Assembly: GCF_958298935.1 (NCBI RefSeq)
Contig: NC_084928.1
Coordinates: 21,731,501-21,795,500, forward strand
Reading direction: 5' to 3'
Origin: Phragmites australis
Taxonomy: Eukaryota; Streptophyta; Magnoliopsida; Poales; Poaceae
Length of the DNA: 64,000 nucleotides
Part shown: in pieces, positions 46,441 through 57,865 of the stretch
Layout of the letters: every line of letters begins with the position of its first letter
Position numbering within the stretch: the stretch's first letter is position 1
Position numbers and translations under genes: made by a program
The notes under the pieces: generated by a model
Database searches by the model: none
What the model was told of the DNA's origin: nothing
The model's input: only the letters and a program-made list of their open reading frames with translations

Positions 46441-47088
46441 AGGCTCGATGCAATTGTCTTATGGTCATGCTTGGAGTCTCCACTCTTTTTTATGACTTTC
46501 GGAGGCTTGGGCTTGAGATGGCCTTGAAGGGATTTCTTGCCAACATTGAGATAAAATCCACCATTGTTGATCAAATCAAAAAAGCAAAAAAGAATAACAA
46601 AGGTATGGCCCGAATTCATGACAAGAATAAAGAGGGCAAAGCGAATTCTTTTTCCATGGATGATCAAGGTATTGTTTGTTTTGGGAAATGACTTGTGGTG
46701 CATAGCACTACCCTTCACCCCAAACTGGAGGTTAAATTAAGAGGGTCAATCAAATTCTTGAAGACATGTGGAGGGTTTGTGCTCTTACATATGGGAAGAA
46801 GTGGGAGAGTTGTTTGTCATTTGCAGAATTCTCCCACAACAATAGCTATCAATCGAGCATCAAAATGCCCCCCCCCCGCACGAAGCACGTCATGGAAGGA
46901 GGTGTCGAAATCCTCTAAATTGGTCCGATTCTAGTGAGAGACCATTATTTGCTCTAGGAGGTGGATGAGGATGTGAAGACCATTCATTAGTGTTTGCTCA
47001 TGGCCTAATATCATCAAAAGAGCTATGTCTGTTATCATCGGCGTGATCTCACATTCTCTATTGGAGATTTCATCTACCTCAAAGTGGC
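46440..47088 (+). pseudogene. Gypsy integrase, internally deleted
   Basis: After the RNase H end and a GFLANIEIKSTIVDQIKKA linker, the frame passes through a DDQGI segment. It then jumps straight to a HSTTLHP-like segment and the second half of the integrase. It ends at the FIYLKVA block, where the CACTA element begins. The zinc finger and first catalytic Asp are missing, exactly as in the minus-strand copy. A C-run near 46869-46877 marks another small lesion. Confidence 0.75.
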
Positions 47089-48121
47089 TGCCAGCTCGAA
47101 AACCCCCTTCACTGCCAGTTTTGGAGCTAGCAGAGGGCAACGGGTAGTAATAGTCCCCAACTATCATTGCTAGCCCTGGAACCGATAGTGAAGGGTATCA
47201 TTGTCTGTTGGTGGCTTCAGCTTGCAATGTTGCCATTTTCTAGAAAATATAACTGAAACGATATAAAAAAGTGAAAAAAACTTTTAAATTTTTTTTGCAC
47301 CGACCAGGCACCCCCTGCACCATCACAAGTCAAAAGTCACATGATTTTTCATGTGAAATATGCGCATGTGTGTTTCATGGCACCCGAACCTAGGACCTCT
47401 CAGTTCGCACAATATGTCCTTGTCATGCCACCATAGAAGTACTAATGATAGCAATACTATCTGCAATCCTTTTGATCTCTTATATCTGAAATTCAAGCAA
47501 TTATTTAGATATCTAAATTACTTCAAATGAAAATGTTTTCAACCACAAAGTTGTATATCTCGTCGAGTGCTACAATTTTCATATAAAGTTTGTCTCCATC
47601 GACTTCATATGAAAAGTTATGAATTTTTTAAGATAAGGCACCTGACCATGCCAACCATGTACGCCAGCGACTTGACCAGCTCGCTTGACTTCACTGTAAT
47701 CCATTATTTGGGCATTTAAATACTTCAAATTGAAAAGTTTCAACTACAAAGTTGTAGATCTTGTCGATGTGAACAATTTTGATATAAAGTTTGTCCCCAT
47801 TTGATTTCGTATGAAAAAAGTTATGAATTTTTTAAGATAAGCTGTCATCCATTATCACTATAAGTTCATAACACAGACCGGTAGTGATGCTTGATGAACT
47901 ATCATTACCAGTTTGTGGCTAGAGCCAGTAGTGATAGTCAAGGTTTCACTACTAGTTCGTGGGTAGAGTCGGTAGTGATAGTCATATTTCGTTTCCAGTT
48001 CTTTTTTAATGGACTTGTAGTGCTAGTCCTTAATACGAACCGGCAATGATACTCCGTCACTGCTGGCTCATAAGAAACCGGTAGTGATGGGCCGATATAT
48101 AAGGCCTATTTTGTAGTAGTG
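47089..48121. mobile_element. Small CACTA-type element with damaged left end
   Basis: The right end is intact (TTTGTAGTAGTG, ending at 48121). The left end retains GAAAACCCCCTTCACTGCC, homologous to the termini of the element at 10214, but the CACTA start is lost and no target duplication is seen. Subterminal CACTGCCGGT-like motifs are present at both ends. The interior carries the ACTACAAAGTTGTAGATC block twice and a tRNA-like module at 47379-47434. It interrupts gypsy integrase; about 100 bp of integrase seem missing at the left junction. Confidence 0.8.
47379..47434 (-). other. tRNA-like module inside CACTA element, third copy
   Basis: On the minus strand, an ATGGTGGCATGAC A-box-like block is followed after about 40 nt by GAGAGGTCCTAGGTTCGGGTGCC, of which AGGTTCGGGTGCC resembles a diverged B box. 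Position and spacing match the modules at 1948-2003 and 35954-36006. Confidence 0.4.
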
Positions 48122-48378
48122 CATATCAATTGGAGCTACTCCACCTCTCTCCACCATGCATAATCTCCTCCATGTCTAGCAGTTCAAGAGGTGTCTCCGT
48201 GTTCCATCCGAAGTCTTGGCATTGGAGGATCAATACCTTCAACCTGACCTCTCCTATTATGAGCTCCCAATTCACATTATTGATGAAGCTGAATGAAGAC
48301 ACAACATCACTCAATCAAATTCCTCAAGGTTCAATGGAGTAACCATTCTGAAGATGAAATGATGTGGGAGCGTGAAGA
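48122..48378 (+). pseudogene. Gypsy integrase end and chromodomain-type C-terminus
   Basis: Plus-strand reading gives AYQLEL, the STMHNLLHV segment and FKRCLRVPSEV. Next come YLQPDLSYYELPIHI and, after a frame change, KFLKVQWSNHSEDEMMWERE, which is the end of a chromodomain-like region. The CACTA element at 48379 splits it. Residues resume at 61835 and reach a stop within about 15 codons. Two stops lie upstream, so it is inactive. Confidence 0.8.
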
Positions 48379-49129
48379 CACAATGTGAAAAACGCTATAG
48401 GTGACGGGTGATAACCGTCATGGATGACGGGCCCCGCATCCGTTACCCTGAACGCGTCACTGATGACTAGTCATAAGTGACGGGTGAGGACCCGTCATGA
48501 ATAAGGTCATAGGTGACTGGTTGTAACCGTGACCCTTCACTGACATGTGTCTCCCATGTGTTGGGGAGAAAGACATAAGTGACGGGTTAATAGGTTATCT
48601 GTCACTTCTGTGAAAACAAGGTTATCCATCACTTATTACTTAACATAAGTGACAGGTAAAGAGGTCAACCATCACTTATGTGTTGGTTACCCTCCAGGAT
48701 TGTCTTGTTTCCTGGATGCATCATGGAGCATAACAAGGATTTGGCAGCTGTCTTCAACTTGCAAACACCAGCAATGTATCCAAATCCATATCGACAAACA
48801 TACTTATATAAAAACTCAGTTCATCACAAAATCGCAAAGGTTACAAAGTTCTAATCAATTCATTATAGAATCGTAAAGGTTACAAAGTTCCAAGCAATTC
48901 ATATTACATAAGATCTCACAACCTAGGGTTTCTATAGTGCAACTTGCCGTGTGGGTTGATGACTTCAGACATCATGAACTTGGTGATCTGTTGTCAAATA
49001 TCTAAGAGTGCACCATCGTCGAAAAATAAGTTAAAAATCTTGCATAATTTGATGCATAACCAATGTTATGTTATCATAGAATTAAATTAATTACTGAAAT
49101 TAGTTATGAATAATCTTGTATTGAACTTA

Positions 49130-50060
49130 CATCTAAGGATTTCGTATCCTTTGCTTGGATCATGAGGAGCATGTTCCATGCAACATAGAATCTGCACGCA
49201 TTGCCTGGTGGTTGTTAGTGGCACTTCTAAAAAGAAAATTTACTATTAGATCAAAAGGAAAAAAAAGTAGTAACAGAGAGCATTTGGTAATCTATTTGGC
49301 AACATTTACCGTGAACCTAGTCTTGTGTGTCAGTCTACGGCCATCTTTTATGTTGTAGTTAGGATCAGCTCAAAGGTACTTGTCTAAATCCATGTATAAA
49401 GAGGGATCGATTAGGGAACATTTGAATGCTAGAAAAGTTAAATATGTAAACAAAGCAGGCAAAACTTACGCGTCAAGGAGTCCTTTTACAATGTTGTAAT
49501 CACGTTCTCTTGGTTTGCCTTTTGGTGCTACTGGTCTTGATGAGTCGAGGTACCACACCAAGTTCCACTTGAGGAAAATGACCAGTAAGACCTAATAGCC
49601 TTCGGTGTTGTGGGCACCCAATAGGTAGTGCATTTTGGAATATTGTTCCATTTCCCTGGCCACATAGTCCACAACATAGTCACTATGAAGTTGGATGACC
49701 GAGATTGTAAAGGCCTCAGGGTTCTAGAAATTTGATGGACTCCTTGTTCTTCTTTGTTTCTATGATCAAGTGTATAGATAAGAATATAGTTAGATTCAAG
49801 ACTTAGTGGTATTAATTAATGAATGTCTAGTTTCAAGGGACATACAATGTGAAGATCCGTAATAACGATACATCCATGGCATGAAGGTTGAAGAGGTCAT
49901 ATAAGTTATTAAAACCGACAAGGAAGTAGTTGTCTTTAGTTAAGAAGTATCATTGTTTGTACTATACGATTAAGGATTGGTCCTTGGTGTCTCTAGAAGT
50001 CTGCATGTAGTAATTATGCAGGTTGACACATCCTTGTCCCACACTTGTTAGGTCATCTAC
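49130..50060 (-). pseudogene. Ulp1-like C48 peptidase region of the CACTA second protein
   Basis: Minus-strand reading shows FLVGFNNLYDLFNLHAMDVS near 49900, then VLLVIFLKWNLVWYLDSSRP near 49560. After a break, QPPGNACRFYVAWNMLLM follows near 49190. These are the segments around the catalytic His, Asp and Cys of Ulp1-like peptidases. The Cys is present, but the His position (usually GHW before VLLVI) reads as Tyr and a stop. The region is broken by introns or frameshifts. A role in CACTA biology is unknown. Confidence 0.7.
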
Positions 50061-50149
50061 AATCATCAAGGGCTTCCATATTAGAATTTTGTGTTGGCAC
50101 TAGTCCACATTGCTCCAATATTCATGGAATTCTTCACTGGTACAATGGC

Positions 50150-51139
50150 CTTCGACCTCTTCAGCAGGTGCTTCTTAGAGCCTTTCTTTTCGGCTCCCTA
50201 TTCCTTCTTCTTTAGGCTCTCTAGGGGAAACATAATTGGCACTGGAAGCGAGGCCGCTAGATGCGGAGGAGAAGGTAATGAAGCTGGCTTCTTTGGAGGA
50301 GGAGAAGGCAATAAAGCTACCTTCTCCAAAAGTGAGGGGCATGGCGGTGGTGCACTTGAAGCTTGTCCAGACTGGGATGCAATAGAGACCACGATGTCGC
50401 CCTTCTTCCCCCGGATCCTTTGACAAAGAGCTTCACCTAGAGTTATGACTTCATCATTTGGGGGGGGGGGAGCTCCAACACGTGATCGGTGGCATTGCTA
50501 TATACCATGTCCACCGTAACCATGGCATAGACAGCATGTATCGGGACCGTATGTAAGATATGGACATCTAAAAGCACTTGGCTCCTTGCAACCTTAATGT
50601 AATACCCACTAGACCTGATTACAAGGCTGCAAAGCGTGGGCCCTTCTTATCAGGTTCAGTCACGACAGCTGCTAGTCGACCGACCTCATTGGAGGCATAG
50701 CTACTCTTTCATGCATTTCTGGGGCTAGCTTCCTCTGGATGGAAATCTCTATTCCCTATGCTACAAGCATTTGTATGATGTTTAACTTTCAGGGTGATGT
50801 TTTGTGTCAATGCGTCCACATCCACTGCAACCTACTTGTTCCTTTTCTTGTACATTATGAGTTCTTTGTGAAAGCAGTATTTCAAGCCCTGGAAATTGGA
50901 TACACCTCGCACTTGACCTGGGTGCTCCGGATTTCCTTGTGCCACTAAGAGAACATCATGTTCCCTGACCCCAATGAAAGATCCTTGGCTAGCTTTGGCT
51001 GCCTTTTCTTTTACTTCGTCAACAATTGATTGGGTTTCATTGTTTCTAAATATGATTTCTCCGCTTTAAGACATCTCACCCCTTGCATGCAAATATGACT
51101 GCAATCGTCCTGGGAATTGCAACCAAGGATTCTTGTGGT
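50150..51139 (-). pseudogene. CACTA second protein, middle part
   Basis: On the minus strand from 51139, segments such as FRNNETQSIVDEVKEKA, then QGSFIGVREHDVLLVAQGNP and VRGVSNFQGLKYCF, match the plant CACTA protein that carries the transposase-24-like domain. It continues 54800-55390 beyond the nested LTR. An acidic and Ser-rich linker at 50426-50175 leads towards the Ulp1-like region. Confidence 0.6.
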
Positions 51140-54100
51140 GCCATACCCGGTTAACGAACAAAATCAGATGCGGCTTATCTGTGACTAGGATGTTCAACAC
51201 ACATAAGGACATCACAGGTGAAGTAACAAAAGCATACTTTTATAAACGTTAAACTCTTACAACAATTGACATAAAATATCCTCTATGTAGATATCTGTAG
51301 CAGAACAGAAGTATTGGTGCCCAACAACACCGTAGGCAACCGATCCGGAGACAAGGGCCTAGAATGTCACAACCTCATCTTGATAACCTTCAACATCTTC
51401 ACTCACTGAGCAGCACCATGCGCATGTCACATGGGATAGAGAAAATAGCAAGTGTGAGCACATGACGCAATTAGCAAGTATGGGAAAGATAATGATATGT
51501 AGGTTTACAACAAGAATAGGCTAACACATGGTATATTTGCATAAGTACAAGTAAAGAAAATAGTAATGTAATTCAAAAGCATTAAACAGTTATTAAGTGA
51601 ATATAACCCAACAACTAGATATTACCTAAGACTAACTACCTTACAAACCATAACCATCCAACCATCACCCGTATCATCAACTTATAGCCAAACCATTACC
51701 ATGACCAACTAATCATGTGAGGATCCAAGTCTCCCATAACCGTGGGCACAACTGTTATAACAGTTTAACAGTTTTACACTCTGTAGAGGTTGTCCAACTT
51801 TTAGCCATAAGTCATGATTTCCATGTTGCCATGTTCGTGAAACACTTAACACACGCTAGTGGTGTGCTGCCAGGAGAATCACTATGAAGCATGGTCCATC
51901 AACTAGGTCCTGATACTCCAACAAATGCCAACCAGGTGTCTAATTGATATCCTAAGCCTTACCCATATCGGCCTTGTGTTTGGTACGGTATTTCTTGGAT
52001 TGTCTCTCCACGAACTAGTCCTTATATGTATCACTTGGGCAATGACTATCCAAAGGAGAAATAACCAACAAAACCTAATACATTTTCTTGGAATGTATCC
52101 ACAAGCCCACCACATGAACCACCATTATCAAACCAACTCCTTGCCCAAGTCTTAGGGTTCCATGTTACTAAAACAAGTTCATCATCACCATTGCACATGT
52201 CCAATAAACATGTATATGACACTTTCCAACATCCCAAAAGCATGGCTAAGCAATTGTACCCAAGAGACTCATATCAACTACCACTTAGGCTTCAAAGAAT
52301 ATAAAGGAAGAACTAGGTAATCCCTAACATAGGTGACTACCCATCAAGTTGACAGACATTGCATGCAATTTTGTAAAACAAAACATTTAAAACATAGGTT
52401 TAAGATGATAAAGGACACTTGCCTTTTACCCAACGTTGCTCAGTGTTGACGAAACCTTGGTCTTGAAGTCCCTTGAACTATTCCGGAATGCTATCGACTA
52501 ATCGCAGGAACTATCGACAAACAACATGAAGCAAACACTAAGAACAACATACCAAATATCATCAAAACACTTTAAAAACACTATTGTTGGATAAGTATGA
52601 TTTTAGAAACATTTAGATGCAAGAATCATCTAAATCGGAGTTAAGGTGAAAGAGAATGGGCTTTTGGAAAATGGATTAGGCTGAAAATGAAAGAGTAGTT
52701 TACTGGAGTTATCTTCCTATTGGAAAAGAGTTTATTGTGCAATTATTACGCCAGGCTTGACAATATCATTATGCATAGTTCAAGAAGTAAAGGGTTGACT
52801 AGACCAAGGAGGATGTTGTGGTGCTGACTCGGCATGTTATGCAAGCATTGACAGATTAAAGAAGAGGTACGTTGAGGTCCAATCTCGACCACTCATGATC
52901 AAATGGCTCGGGTTTCATCGAAGACAGTGATTGGGTGCATGACCACTGACATTGACATTGGGTTTCGGTGGCATTTCAGCCAAATGAGGGATACATGGTG
53001 TAAAACGTAGAAAAGCTAACTCAAAGGCATGATTGGTTTTGGAAGGGGTCGTCCAAGGAAGCAGCAAAACAAAGACGACTGCTACTAGGTTTGGTGGTGA
53101 CTGTGAACAGATGTGGCAACAAAGACGCTCGTGTTCCTATAGATTGGCTATGAGTTTTGAGGAACCATCTGAATAGAGACACTCATATTTCTCGAAAACA
53201 CAATCCTATAGCACGGGTTTGGGCAGATCATCCCCTGAGAGAAAAAACGATCAACAGAGATGAGACATGTGACAGTTGTGACATGATATGCTGGGCAACT
53301 ATGTTTCGGTCGTGTTGCTCCTCAAATGGTGAAAAAATCCTAGGGTCAAGTAGAAGACTCTATGGGACACTCTGTGACACTGATGTCACATCCATACAGC
53401 TTATGGATTTACTGGGAACGAGAATGCAAATCCGGTGCGCGTGCAGAACATGTCCATACTAGGGCAGCGGGCATGGTGATCGTATTCCCAGGGGTGTCGA
53501 TGCTCTAATAGCCATCAGGTTGGAGAGGGCATGGGACACATCCTGGGGCACGAGCTAGACAAAGGGTATGGTAATTAGACCTATGGTCAGCCGGGAACGT
53601 CAATGTCAATCGGCAATAGCATGGCTGTCCATGGCGGCGACGACCATGATTGCGTAGATCGGGCTTTGGCCAAGGCTAGGGCTTGGCTAAGGACTTAATA
53701 TGATGGTAAAACAATATTAAGGGAGGAGAAGGGGTCCTCACCTTGCTTATATGGTTGATGAAGGAGGATTTACGAAGATGATGACATAACGCATCACAGG
53801 CGGCGGTGACGGTGGCTCCGACAAACGGCGGTGCTCGGACAGTGCAGTAGCGGTGTCTAGGGCATCGGGTGTGGAATAGGGGAAGCAGAGGGCATGCAAC
53901 TCCTATTTATAGGGCTAACGGTGGCTGGTTGAGGTGGAATCCAAGCCGGACACGACTCGGGTTCGAGATCGAGTCGGTTACGGTTTTCTTTTGCGCAACT
54001 CTGTATTCCAAATATGATATCTCTACTGTACGGACTCCAAATTGGACGTTTTTGGACTCTAAATTGTAGTACTCGAAAGGATCTACAACTTTTGTATGCA

Positions 54101-54796
54101 TTGGAACTTCTGAAAACGCCATCTTGATATTCAAAAATGCACCACACGATAAACTGTTTGAACTCATACTTATCCACGGAGCACTGATTTCGGGGGCCAT
54201 AACTCCTAACGCCATTATCCAAAAGGGTTCAAATCGAAGCTCTCGATGAGACTTACAACTTCGGTATTGCCAAGATTTGAATCTGAGATCGTCTTGAACT
54301 CTGAAACCGCATGGCAAGAAGAGGATATCAACGGCTCCACGAATATTTACAGATTTTGTGGATCTTTTTGTTGGGCCATCCAGAAGACTTGGCTAAGAGT
54401 TTGGACTTAAGCAACATTGAGCCCAAATACACTTTAGGTATATCTAGGGTTTAGAAAAGAAACTTTTGCAGAGAAATTTGAATTGAAATAGAGAAGGATT
54501 AGATATGATTAATGATTGAAAGGATGATGAATTCAAGAATTTTGAATTCCAACCATTAAGATCCTTAACTTATTCACTATTGAGTTTTACAAAAATCTTT
54601 TTAAAACCATTTTTACTCGAAACACCAAACAGAAAGAAAGAGAAAAGGAACTCTAATGCATTTACCTGGCTCCTAACAAAACTTAGCATGCAATGGACAC
54701 AAAATAATAACCTATATTGATTGATTGATAAAGAAGCTATTCAATAATCTTGAAAAATTTTAAAAAGTTGTAAATTCTGAAAATTAGGGTGTTACA
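51140..54796 (+). repeat. Gypsy-type solo LTR (copy D) inside the CACTA element
   Basis: It starts TGCCATACCCGGTTAACG and ends AATTAGGGTGTTACA. The family core lies at 51170-52560 (AGGATGTTCAACACACATAAG, then ACTCACTGAGCAGCACCATG). Flanks TGTGG and CATGG agree in three of five bases, with two transitions, so a decayed target duplication is possible. It interrupts the second CACTA protein and contains no retroelement domain. At about 3.66 kb it is the most complete LTR of this family here. Confidence 0.75.
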
Positions 54797-55390
54797 CATG
54801 GCCTTCATTGGCTCACTTTTTTATCCTCTGCTTTCCATTTCGCCCTTCTCCCCATGTGCTTGTTCCTAGCCCGAAGCTCTTCTTCTCCTCACTCTTCTTT
54901 TTGAATTGCTCCGAGTTCTTCAGCTATGCAAAAGCATCTCAATCTTCCTCTTTCAAGTGTTTGTAGCTCTCGAAGGGTGCCACCCCTTTATCGAAGTACT
55001 GATTAACAAGCTTGCCCTTAAAGCTTTGGTGAAGTTTCATTATCACTTTCATTGCTATATTGACCGCAATGATCGTATGACACTCACTCATGTTTTTAGG
55101 GTACTCCAGATACTCCTTGACAACATTATAAAATAAGTCCCTCTTCGCTTTGTCACTAAGGTCATCGAACTTAGTCGTTATTGGCACCCTCTTCTGAGCA
55201 ATGAGCCCTGCGACCCTCCGGAATATATTCAAGGCCTTTTCATCCGTAGGAAGCCGTCAGCATCGATTCACATGACGGTAACCTTGTTCGTCGGCCACTG
55301 CGTTTGTGTCCTTGGTTTTTGGGCTCGTGCACCACTATCTGATGTCTGACTTGGAGACTGCGCTTCCTCCATCTAGAGAGAAAACAAGGG
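54797..55390 (-). pseudogene. CACTA second protein, N-terminal part (transposase-24-like)
   Basis: The open piece 55232-54939 (97 residues) reads MNIFRRVAGLIAQKRVPITT, then FDDLSDKAKRDLFYNVVKE and a SFKGKLVNQYFDKG segment. This is the pattern of the plant CACTA protein carrying a transposase-24-like domain. Upstream residues rich in S, Q and T come before it, and an RNKHMGRRAKWKAEDKK block follows, up to the LTR insertion at 54796. Confidence 0.7.
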
Positions 55391-55560
55391 GGGTTGACAT
55401 GAAAAAAATATTCCTCCATTCAAGAAGTATAAAATGCATTGACTCATCTCAATACCTCTTTGACAGGATCGTAGTCGGAGCTACTTGCCCAACGTTGACT
55501 CGGAGGCTCGCACAAAATAGTGCTCGTACTTAGGCTCCTATCCACCCCATCTTGTGCCGG

Positions 55561-55793
55561 GGTGGCCTCTAGTGTGAGCATTCTCTATGCTTGTGGTTTC
55601 TTAGAGGTTGTTGTTCTCTTCTTTCCCGTGGTAATTAATTGATTATTAGATTATTATTTGCCTAGAAAAAACTATGTCGGGGTGGCCTCTAGTGTGAGCA
55701 TTCTCTATGCTTGTGGTTTCTTAGAGGTTGTTGTTCTCTTCTTTCCCGTGATAATTAATTGATTATTAGATTATTATTTGCCTAGAAAAAACT
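55561..55793. repeat. Recent 120-bp tandem duplication
   Basis: The block starting GGTGGCCTCTAGTGTGAGC at 55561 repeats at 55681. Over at least 113 bp the two units differ at one position (G at 55631, A at 55751). It lies inside the large CACTA element, 5' of its second coding region. Confidence 0.9.
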
Positions 55794-55799
55794 GTGAAT

Positions 55800-57180
55800 T
55801 TATAAATAATGGAAGAGAGAAACTAGGATCGAGTGTAGTATATTTTGTTGTCAATAGAGGAAAAAAAAGGAATCAAGGTTGAAATAGTATATGTACATTG
55901 GACAAATATAATTGAACAATCATATTGAAATGCTCAAAGACCAAATATCATGTCAACAAATTTTCCTTATCAAGAGGTTACATCATAAGAAGACACTCAG
56001 GTCTCAAAAGAAAATTTCATCTAAACCTAATTTTGAGGAATTTTCCGTAGATCGCTCATGTAATTATTCAGTCGCATATCATGGATTTTCTGTTGAAATG
56101 AACTCTTGACATGTTAATTAGATTAAACTGGGCAACAAATCATGACTTAACATTCTTAGATGAATGTGGCTCTGATCAGAATAGTTCTGGGCCACTGGGA
56201 GATCATCCATTGAGGAATGCAGTTTCACTACTTGGGTAATCTCAAAGGTTCAGCAGGTACTGAGAGCGCTGGACTGAATATGACATCTCTAATACTTAGC
56301 TCCAGAAGAAGGCTTAACCACCATATCTTCTAGTAGGATTGCAACACTAGCAAATCTTTCTATGGATGACATTTTTTCTTGAATGTAACTACATGTTATG
56401 TTTAATTCTCCTGTCCAAACTCTAATATATGTCATGGCATTATCACAGCCCAAGCTACTTGTTGTTTGAAATTATTTTGGCAGCTCGATGTCTTGTGAAG
56501 TTCTCTAATTTGTGTACACTATCTACAACTTGCCAACTGGTGATGGACATGAATGTCTCATTTACTAGTTGGATTTTCCTTGATAAATAAAACATGCAAA
56601 AAAGTGTAAACTCCTGGAACCACTACATCAAGCACACTTAAAGCGCTGCATTCTGGAACAATAGATTGTTCCAAAAGCACAGAAACAAACAGCAGTAGTT
56701 TTTGAGAGCCAGTACAATTTCGATCCATCTCTTTTCACAAATAGATATCCCAATAATAAGATACAAATCTTCACCAATTCACATTCAAGAATGCATTTCT
56801 AGAGATCTAGACACTCTGAACAATTCACATTCAAAGGCTGGGGTGCGCACCTCGTGAGGACGAGGCTAGGACGACACATCGGTGATGAGGAGGCCAGGCT
56901 GTACATTGGCGATGAGGAGGAAGCACGGTTGCGTGTCGGGGAGCTTGGATCCAGGGAGGAGGAGATCATGGTGCGCAGCTGGTGGGAAAGGAAGAGGCCA
57001 AGGTGGCGCATCGGGGATGACGAGGAAGCATGGCGACGCATAGGGGAGGACAATGTGGAGGCCAGGGTACGTCACGAAAGGTGGATCTAGGGTGGAAATC
57101 GAGGCGTGGTGGCACGGGGCAGCAACGAACCCTAGCGCAAGCGGGTGCTGCAGGCGATTGGGAAATGACTTAGGCAAAAT
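55800..57180. other. Non-coding interior of the large CACTA element
   Basis: This lies between the two coding regions. The part at 56820-57170 is GC-rich with repeated GATGAGGAGG-like units, giving long but low-complexity open stretches on both strands. No domain is recognised. Confidence 0.5.
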
Positions 57181-57189
57181 GAAACAGAG

Positions 57190-57500
57190 GAGGGCAGGGA
57201 CAGAGCCTATATATCCAACATGATCATAGGTGATGGGTGAAGACTGCCATACATCACCTATGATCAGCACCTGTTACTTATAATAAGTCATATGTGATGG
57301 GTAAAGAGTATCACCCGTCACCTATGACCTATTATAAGTGAGAGTAAATATAATAAATGGTGATGAGTGATGATATTCACCCGTCACCTTTTAATAATAA
57401 TAAGTGATGAGTTAAATGTATCACCCGTCACCTTTTACTTACAATAAGTGATGGGTGAATAGTACCACCCGTCACTTTTTACTCATGATCCGCTGAGAAG
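57190..57500. repeat. Internal subterminal-type repeat array in the CACTA element
   Basis: Multiple copies of (C)ACCCGTCACCT and the complementary AAGTGATGGGTGA occur in alternating orientation, just like the element's own subterminal arrays, but far from either end. It may be a terminal fragment of a nested relative. Confidence 0.7.
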
Positions 57501-57544
57501 GAAAGTGAGATTGACAGACCATTCGGTGAAGGGAATTTTTTTTT

Positions 57545-57785
57545 GTTAAACTAAAATTCAAATAACTTGAAACCTAACATACAAATTTGATATTAATATT
57601 ACAAATTCAAATAACTTGAAACCTAAAATAAAAATTTGGCATTAATATTACAAATTTGACATTAATATTTCAAATTGACATCAATATTACAGATTTGACA
57701 TTAATATACAAATTTATTATATATACATTCAAATTTGAAATTAATATTACAAATTTGACACTCAAATTCAAATTTGCCATTTTAG
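57545..57785. repeat. AT-rich degenerate tandem repeat
   Basis: About ten degenerate copies of a roughly 20-bp unit close to ACAAATTTGACATTAATATT occur here. It lies between the internal repeat array and the 3' end of the TNPD coding region. Confidence 0.75.
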
Positions 57786-57865
57786 TGCTTTCTTGACATG
57801 GATCCCTTCATTATGGTTAGAGCGCAGGTATGAAGTTTTCTCAGTTAGCAAAAGGCGTGGCATGA

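Noticed and set aside
48390..48700. CRISPR-like or satellite array of GTGACGGGT units
   Set aside because: The units alternate in orientation, have variable spacing and mirror the array at the other end of the element, as CACTA subterminal repeats do.
50091..50423. 110-residue plus-strand frame
   Set aside because: It lies opposite the decayed linker of the CACTA second protein, which reads on the minus strand with recognisable neighbours.
56799..57270. Open frames with repeated RRIGDDEEA-like units (+) and Ser/Pro-rich units (-)
   Set aside because: Low-complexity GATGAGGAGG repeats within the CACTA interior produce open frames on both strands; no family resemblance.
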